Positions 6,710 through 10,594 of a DNA stretch of 10,594 nt are shown one piece after another. Under the pieces are notes generated by a model that was not told the origin of the DNA, did no database searches, and was given only the letters and a program-made list of their open reading frames with translations. How positions within the stretch are numbered: position 1 is the stretch's first letter; each line of letters opens with the position of its first letter. The position numbers were made by a program, and so were the translations under genes. This stretch comes from an uncultured Eubacteriales bacterium (GTDB lineage: Bacteria; Bacillota; Clostridia; Oscillospirales; CAG-382). The stretch lies in the NCBI GenBank assembly GCA_900546385.1, contig URCT01000091.1, positions 1 to 10,594 of the forward strand. Reading direction: 5' to 3'.

Positions 6710-7168
6710 ATGGACAAACGAAAATTCAACGAATCCGAAAAAAAGCAGTTCCGTGCCTATGCCGAAAGCCATGCGCCTTCCTCCGCACTCGGAAAAGATA
6801 TGTGCTTTGCCTTTCTTTCGGGCGGCCTTATCTGTGTCATCGGGCAGGCGGTCGGCGATATGGCGAAAAAACTCGGCGTGAACGAGGAAAACGTCAAAAG
6901 CGTGATTCCTGCCGCGCTGATATTTCTTTCCTGCCTGCTCACCGCTTGCGGCATTTACGACAAGATTGCCGCCGTCTGCAAGGCCGGAACGCTTGTCCCG
7001 ATCACAGGCTTTGCCAATGCGGTCTGCTCACCGGCCATTGACGCCAAAAGCGAAGGCTTTATTCTCGGCGTCGGTGCGAAGATGTTCACCATTGCCGGTT
7101 CGGTTATAGTATACGGAAGTGTTGTTTCCGTGATTTGGGGAATTGTTTATTTTTTCATGAACAAGTAG
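6710..7168 (+). CDS. spoVAC: Stage V sporulation protein AC
   Basis: The protein has 152 aa, close to the family's usual 150. It has a charged N terminus, then hydrophobic spans at about 31-50, 65-84, 92-108 and 126-149. Diagnostic pieces are FLSGGLICVIGQ (35-46), VPITGFANAV (96-105) and SEGFILGVGAKMF (114-126), the last marking SpoVAC rather than SpoVAE. In spore formers SpoVAC is an inner-membrane channel of the SpoVA complex that moves dipicolinic acid into the forespore and out during germination. The ATG is 7 bases after AAAAGGAG. Usually spoVAD and spoVAE follow, but here the next gene is convergent after 21 bases, so spoVAC stands alone. I see no reliable sigma-G promoter in the 62-base upstream gap. 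Confidence 0.9.
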   Translation: MDKRKFNESEKKQFRAYAESHAPSSALGKDMCFAFLSGGLICVIGQAVGDMAKKLGVNEENVKSVIPAALIFLSCLLTACGIYDKIAAVCKAGTLVPITGFANAVCSPAIDAKSEGFILGVGAKMFTIAGSVIVYGSVVSVIWGIVYFFMNK

Positions 7169-7189
7169 AGAAATTCGGTCAAGCAGTCG

Positions 7190-7816
7190 TTACAAAATCA
7201 ATTCGTCAAGGTCGATGGCGGCACTGGAATCGAATTTATTGCGTGCATTAAGCACCTTTTCCTTGCCGCAGACCTTGCAGACCACGTGCACCGAATCGTA
7301 GTCGATAAGAACCTTTGCCGCATGACTGCCGCACTCGCCGCAGGTGATTTTCTTCTCTTTGGAAAGGCCTTCGAGCGCAAATAAAATCTCCCGGATGACG
7401 TTGGTATCCGCCGTAAGCATATCCGACTGCACTGCGGCATTTTCGTCGTCCTTGGCATCGGCCAGTAAATCCATGATGAGCGATTCGGTGCGGTCAAGCT
7501 CCTCCTCCACCTTGTCCTCATCGCCGATAAAGCAGATATCGAGTCCCGAATACGAGCAAGACAGCAAGAAAATATCCTTTTCGAAAAAGACATCTTTTGA
7601 AAGGGTATACGGGTGCGGATGAGGACACACAAGGCACGGAACCAATAAGCGCACCTTGCCGTCCTTGCTTAACGACAGCTCCAACGCGGATTTATGGCAT
7701 TCGATGCATTCGAGCTTAAAGCCGCCAGCTAACATAAACATATTGACATTCGCCGAAATCACACAGCCGCAATACGGGCAGCGAAAGGCGATCTTAGTTG
7801 TTTTATCTGTATTCAT
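7190..7816 (-). CDS. Zinc-ribbon-type protein of unknown function
   Basis: The protein has 208 aa from the ATG at 7816. A much longer open frame runs to 8104 but would overlap the divergent DUF6062 gene and its promoter, so it is rejected. CxxC pairs are at CPYC (13-16), CIEC (37-40), CLVC (61-64, followed by PHPHPY), CGEC (159-162) and CKVC (180-183). Residues 8-65 and 156-185 therefore look like two zinc-binding modules around an acidic helical middle (98-150). No membrane span or enzyme motif is visible. The ribosome site is weak (AGTGAG-like), and a GTG 4 codons upstream is a possible alternative start. The gene is divergent from the Cys/His-rich DUF6062 gene (108 bases between starts), so a functional link is possible. 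I do not recognise a named family. Confidence 0.75.
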   Translation of the reverse strand: MNTDKTTKIAFRCPYCGCVISANVNMFMLAGGFKLECIECHKSALELSLSKDGKVRLLVPCLVCPHPHPYTLSKDVFFEKDIFLLSCSYSGLDICFIGDEDKVEEELDRTESLIMDLLADAKDDENAAVQSDMLTADTNVIREILFALEGLSKEKKITCGECGSHAAKVLIDYDSVHVVCKVCGKEKVLNARNKFDSSAAIDLDELIL

Positions 7817-7855
7817 CTGTTTTCTCACTTTTCTGTTTCTGTAAAGAATGCTTGC

Positions 7856-7874
7856 AAAAATCGGCTTGATTTTT
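7856..7874. promoter_or_regulatory. Inverted repeat overlapping the -35 box, candidate operator
   Basis: AAAAATC at 7856-7862 and GATTTTT at 7868-7874 form perfect 7-base arms around 5 bases, covering the TTGATT -35 element. This is where a repressor site would be expected, but no known consensus is matched and the arms are AT-rich, so chance is possible. Confidence 0.4.
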
Positions 7875-7894
7875 CTTCCGGAATATGGTATGAT
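7866..7894 (+). promoter_or_regulatory. Sigma-A promoter of the DUF6062 gene
   Basis: TTGATT at 7866-7871 and TATGAT at 7889-7894 are separated by exactly 17 bases. The start codon is about 30 bases beyond the -10 box, leaving a short leader with AAAGGA 9 bases before the ATG. Both boxes sit inside inverted repeats (7856-7874 and 7887-7897). Confidence 0.75.
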
Positions 7895-7924
7895 ACCGTA
7901 AGAACCCTGAAAGGACAGTGCATT

Positions 7925-8617
7925 ATGGAAGAAAAAATCTATACCATTCCGGTCACCGAGGCCTTTGAAAAAAAAGACGGCTGTCCGTTTTGCCGGCTTC
8001 GGCGCGATTTGGAGAATACGGAACGCGATCTGATTATGGGCGCATCCATGATGGAACCGGATATCCGCATAAAAACCAACGCACGCGGCTTCTGCCGCAA
8101 GCACTATAAGAAAATGTTCGATTTGAACAACCGCCTAAGCCTTGCGCTCATGCTTGAAAGCCACTTAAAAGAGCAGGCCGACAAGGTCGCCATCAGCAAA
8201 AAGACGTTGTTTGGCAAAGAGGTTAACGCCAAGAGCATTGACGCGATGAAAGCGCTTTCCGAAAGCTGCTACATCTGCGACCGTGTGAACGAAAAATACG
8301 GTAAAATGGTGCTCACCGCCGTGCTGTTATGGCAAAAGCAGACCGAATTCCGCACACTCACCGCCGAACAGCCCTATTTTTGTCTGCCGCACGCCGCCGA
8401 ATTTCTCGAAGCGGCACGCTTAAAGCTCGACAAAAAAACGTTTGCCGCGTTCGGCACGGCGTTAGATGCCGTACAGAGTGCCTATATGAGTTCGCTCACC
8501 GAGGACGTTTCGTGGTTCTGCAAGAAATTCGACTACCGCTATGAAAACGAGCCATGGAAGGGCGCCAAGGATTCGGTCGAACGCGCCATTCGCTTTCTTT
8601 CCGGCGAAGAGATCTGA
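7925..8617 (+). CDS. DUF6062 family protein
   Basis: The protein has 230 aa, is mostly helical and has no membrane span. I recognise DUF6062 from CPFC (20-23), MMEPDIRIKTN (42-52) and GFCRKHY (55-61). A second similar set follows: CYIC (115-118) and FCLPHA (152-157). Each half thus pairs a CxxC with a CxxH, which would make two four-ligand metal sites; C199 is an extra. The conserved C-terminal FDYRYENEPW (202-211) is typical of the family as I recall it. No biochemical role is known to me. The ATG follows AAAGGA by 9 bases. The gene has its own sigma-A promoter and terminator, so it is probably monocistronic. Confidence 0.87.
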   Translation: MEEKIYTIPVTEAFEKKDGCPFCRLRRDLENTERDLIMGASMMEPDIRIKTNARGFCRKHYKKMFDLNNRLSLALMLESHLKEQADKVAISKKTLFGKEVNAKSIDAMKALSESCYICDRVNEKYGKMVLTAVLLWQKQTEFRTLTAEQPYFCLPHAAEFLEAARLKLDKKTFAAFGTALDAVQSAYMSSLTEDVSWFCKKFDYRYENEPWKGAKDSVERAIRFLSGEEI

Positions 8618-8637
8618 CAACCGCCTAAAGACTTTAC

Positions 8638-8663
8638 AAGCCGGCCGAAAGGTCGGTTTTTTT
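8638..8663 (+). terminator. Intrinsic terminator after the DUF6062 gene
   Basis: Stem 8641-8646 (CCGGCC) pairs with 8651-8656 (GGTCGG, one G-U) around a GAAA tetraloop. The stem extends by AAG/TTT and is followed by seven T (8657-8663). It lies 20 bases after the DUF6062 stop. The T tract overlaps the rex stop codon; read on the minus strand it lacks a U-tract, so it should not stop rex transcription efficiently. Confidence 0.85.
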
Positions 8664-9366
8664 ATGCGTTTTCCGCGCCGTTGTCGGTGGTTTCGGTGTT
8701 TTCGGCGTGGTTCGTTCCGGCATCGCTTTCTAAGGCTAAGCTGTAGCACAAGGCCATGAGCGAATCGCCCAAGTGGACGTTTTCGATGATGACATTCGGA
8801 TAGTTTTCAAGGCGCAGCTCGGCGTTGGAAAAATTCCAAAAGCCACGCACGCCCGATTCGGCAAGGCTTTCGGCCATGCGGTAGACCTCGGTCTTCGGCA
8901 GCGTCAAGATGGCGATATCCACGCCGTTTGTGCGGCAGAAGTCGTGAATCTCGTCGATGTGCCGGACGGTGAATTTGTCGTAGACCGTGCCGACCACCTC
9001 CGGAGAGACATCAAAAAGGCCTTTGACGGTCACGCCGCGCTTTTCGAACATCGGCGTGTTGATAAGCGCGCGGCCAAGGTTGCCGACGCCGACGATGATC
9101 GCCGAAAAACAGCGGTCAACCCCTAAAATTTTGGATATTTCACCGTACAGATATTTGACATTGTAGCCGTATCCCTGCTGGCCGAAGCCGCCGAAGCAGT
9201 TGAGATCCTGTCGGATCTGCGACGCGGTCACGTGCATACGTTCCGCAAGCTCGCTCGACGAAATCCGCATGATCCCGGCGGCAAGCAGCTCGCGCAGGTA
9301 GCGGAAATATCGCGGCAAACGCCGGATAACGGCTTTGGATATGTAGCGATCCTGATGTTCTTTCAA
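8662..9366 (-). CDS. rex: Redox-sensing transcriptional repressor Rex
   Basis: The protein has 234 aa; typical members have about 210-220. The N-terminal winged helix (12-70) carries the family's recognition region ASQIRQDLNCFGGFGQQGYGY (key part Q50-F61). The Rossmann domain carries GVGNLG (93-98) for NAD(H). Near the C terminus are FWNFSNAEL (176-184) and IIENVHLGDSL (193-203), usual for Rex. Rex binds DNA when NAD+ is high and releases it when NADH rises, controlling fermentation and alcohol dehydrogenase genes. The start is TTG, 7 bases after a perfect AAGGAGG; no ATG fits before the conserved N terminus. The last 20 residues (ENTETTDNGAENA) are an unusual low-complexity acidic extension. 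The neighbour upstream is tsaD, an order I recall from other clostridia. Confidence 0.95.
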   Translation of the reverse strand: MKEHQDRYISKAVIRRLPRYFRYLRELLAAGIMRISSSELAERMHVTASQIRQDLNCFGGFGQQGYGYNVKYLYGEISKILGVDRCFSAIIVGVGNLGRALINTPMFEKRGVTVKGLFDVSPEVVGTVYDKFTVRHIDEIHDFCRTNGVDIAILTLPKTEVYRMAESLAESGVRGFWNFSNAELRLENYPNVIIENVHLGDSLMALCYSLALESDAGTNHAENTETTDNGAENA

Positions 9367-9373
9367 AGAAAAA

Positions 9374-9380
9374 CCTCCTT
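9374..9380 (-). promoter_or_regulatory. Shine-Dalgarno site fixing the TTG start of rex
   Basis: The minus strand reads AAGGAGG, then 7 bases, then TTG at 9366-9364. This full-length match supports the TTG start. Confidence 0.8.
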
Positions 9381-9401
9381 ATTGAAGGATAGCGGCAGGC
9401 C

Positions 9402-9419
9402 GTGCGTCCAAAACCGCAC
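9402..9419 (-). promoter_or_regulatory. Small hairpin in the rex leader
   Basis: GTGCG (9402-9406) and CGCAC (9415-9419) form a 5-bp stem with an 8-base loop about 20 bases upstream of the rex ribosome site. It is short and may be incidental. Confidence 0.3.
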
Positions 9420-9502
9420 AACCATGCGCTTCGAGAAAAATCAAGTATTTTTTGTTAACAATACCTTCGGTAACTGCCGTCCGCTTTTCGTCCGTTTACA
9501 TA

Positions 9503-9531
9503 ATTATCAACATTTTCAACAGGGTTTTCCA
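9503..9531 (-). promoter_or_regulatory. Candidate sigma-A promoter for rex
   Basis: On the minus strand TGGAAA (9531-9526) and GATAAT (9508-9503) are spaced by 17 bases, matching the consensus at 4 of 6 and 5 of 6 positions. The start point would be about 130 bases before the rex TTG. The elements overlap three of the DnaA-box-like 9-mers, so DnaA binding there would block or modulate it. No better promoter is visible in the gap. Confidence 0.35.
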
Positions 9532-9610
9532 CAGGCTTGTGGCGTTTTTCCACCGCAAAACACGCGTTTTTCACGGGAAATGCTCCACGTTTTCCACCGA
9601 TTGTTGAAAA
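9504..9610. promoter_or_regulatory. Cluster of six DnaA-box-like 9-mers
   Basis: Against the consensus TTATCCACA, the plus strand shows TTATCAACA (9504-9512), TTTTCAACA (9513-9521), TTTTCCACA (9525-9533), TTTTCCACC (9546-9554) and TTTTCCACC (9590-9598). The minus strand shows TTTTCAACA (9610-9602). Mismatches are one or two each. Starts 9504, 9525, 9546 and 9590 are 21, 21 and 44 bases apart, about whole helical turns. The flank 9437-9520 is AT-rich. The rest of the 379-base gap (9367-9745) holds the rex leader and promoter and a small hairpin after tsaD, and no gene. Known DnaA clusters lie at origins or at regulated promoters; which applies here is not shown. Confidence 0.5.
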
Positions 9611-9730
9611 CTTCGGCGCAAGTGCGGCGGAAAATTATGTCAACGAAACCGCGGCGAAATTTTGTTTTATTGCACAAATTCGACGCGTTATTTTTGTGAA
9701 ACGTGCGATTTTTTGCCGCGCCGCAGGAAT

Positions 9731-9744
9731 TGCCGCGAACGGCA
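9731..9744 (-). other. UUCG-loop hairpin after the tsaD stop
   Basis: On the minus strand TGCCG-TTCG-CGGCA forms a 5-bp stem with a very stable TTCG loop, starting two bases after the TAA. No U-tract follows, so it is not a standard terminator. It may protect the 3' end or weakly pause transcription. Confidence 0.4.
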
Positions 9745-9745
9745 G

Positions 9746-10594
9746 TTACCCTTCGTCCGCACCCTGCGCAACATCCGCCGTGGCATAGGCGTTCAAGGCA
9801 AGGTTGCGGAAATTTGCCGTTTTCCCGACGAACTCATAGTAGCCTTGCGCGGCGATCATCACGCCGTTATCGCCGCAAAGCGGCAGCGGCGGCAGATACA
9901 GGGTAACGCCGTAGGCTTCGCACAGCGCGCCGAGTGCTTTGCGGATATGGCTGTTGGCCGAAACACCGCCGGCAAGCACCAGCTTTTTCGAGGTGAACTC
10001 CGGCGAGCAGAACAGCTTTTCCACGCGGTTTTCAAGTGCCTTGCAAACAGCCGCCGTAAAGGAGGCCGCCATGTCCTCGGCCGCATACGGCAGTCCCTTT
10101 TGCGAAAGTCCGTGCAAATGGTTGATGGCAGCGGTCTTCAGTCCCGAAAAGGAAAAGTCGTAGGGCGAATCCTTCACGTGCGCTTCGGGAAACGGGATGG
10201 CGTTCGGATTGCCGAGAGAGGCGAGCTTGTCCATTTTTGCGCCGCCCGGATAGGCCCCATGAGCCGAGCGACCTTGTCAAAGGCTTCACCGGCCGCATCG
10301 TCGCGCGTTGCGCCGATACAGGTATAATCGGTATAGCCTTTCACGTCTAACAGCGACGTATGGCCGCCGCTCATGACAAGCGCGGTAAACGGCGGCTCCA
10401 AAAGCGGTGCATCGATACCGTTGTAATAGGTGTAATTAGCGGCGACATGGCCGCGGATATGATGCACCGGCACAAGCGGCAGGTCATTGGCATAGGCAAG
10501 GCCTTTGGCAAAGCTCACGCCGACAAGCAGTGCGCCGATAAGGCCGGGCCGGTTGGTGACGGCAACCACGTCGATATCGGTGATTTTTTTGCCG
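9746..10594 (-). CDS. tsaD: tRNA N6-adenosine threonylcarbamoyltransferase TsaD, 5'-truncated by the window and frameshifted
   Basis: TsaD transfers the threonylcarbamoyl group to A37 of ANN-decoding tRNAs (t6A), working with TsaB and TsaE. About the first 50-60 residues lie beyond the right edge. The visible part starts at GKKITDIDVVAVTNRPG and includes the metal-binding HIRGH, then SGGHTSL and DDAAGEAFDKVARLMG. There the frame breaks: the continuation YPGGAKMDKLASLGNP is found one base off, near 10255-10258 (a run of four C on the plus strand). The downstream frame continues normally through FSGLKTA, AGGVSANS and LCGDNGVMIAAQGYY (iron-binding Asp) to TAA at 9746. The frame changes as if one base, or four, were missing; four would restore the usual residue count before YPGG. 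As the gene is normally essential, a sequence error is likelier than a true pseudogene. Confidence 0.88.

Noticed and set aside
7817..8104. Upstream extension of the zinc-ribbon gene to 8104
   Set aside because: It would run antisense through the start of the DUF6062 gene and its promoter. The ATG at 7816 precedes the first CxxC module directly.
9676..9682. Spo0A-box-like TTCGACG
   Set aside because: It is a single 6-of-7 match, which is expected by chance.
10172..10188. parS-like core TTCACGTG within tsaD
   Set aside because: Only the central eight bases match parS; the flanks do not. Other CACGTG occurrences (near 1338, 7281 and 9227) are weaker still.

Overview
The window looks like a chromosomal segment of a spore-forming Clostridia-type Firmicute, probably of the Oscillospirales/Ruminococcaceae sort. 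The reasons are the SpoVAC sporulation channel protein, the Rex redox repressor, a chromosomal Spo0J/ParB, two families I know mainly from Clostridia (DUF5685 and DUF6062), purine-rich AAGGAG-type Shine-Dalgarno sites before nearly every gene, and two TTG starts. The DNA is moderately GC-rich by eye. There is no transposase, tRNA, rRNA, CRISPR array or prophage. The taxonomic call is an inference.

Layout. Positions 1-125 hold no gene but carry three consecutive hairpins; the third is the intrinsic terminator of the gene block to its right. From 6647 down to 123 on the minus strand runs a likely seven-gene transcription unit: MBOAT membrane O-acyltransferase, ParB, a two-span membrane protein with an acidic tail, a membrane-anchored MORN-repeat protein, a TrmH-family RNA methyltransferase, a DUF5685 protein and a J-domain/TPR-like protein. 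The last four genes are tightly packed: two 4-base stop/start overlaps and one 13-base gap. ParA is not next to ParB.

Divergent from that unit is a lone spoVAC (6710-7168, +). It converges on a zinc-ribbon-type protein gene (7816-7190, -). That gene is divergent from a DUF6062 gene (7925-8617, +), which has a clear sigma-A promoter and its own terminator. Next come rex (9366-8662, -) and, entering from the right edge, tsaD (-), which is incomplete at its 5' end and carries an apparent frameshift near 10255.

The 379-base gap between tsaD and rex is the most unusual non-coding stretch. It contains six DnaA-box-like 9-mers in about 107 bases, four of them spaced in multiples of about 21-22 bases, beside an AT-rich patch and a candidate rex promoter. 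It may be a DnaA-binding regulatory region or an origin-type element; the sequence alone cannot decide.

Functional themes are chromosome segregation (ParB), envelope work (MBOAT, MORN protein, two-span protein), RNA modification (TrmH-like, TsaD), chaperone function (J protein), redox control (Rex) and sporulation (SpoVAC). No single pathway ties the minus-strand unit together.
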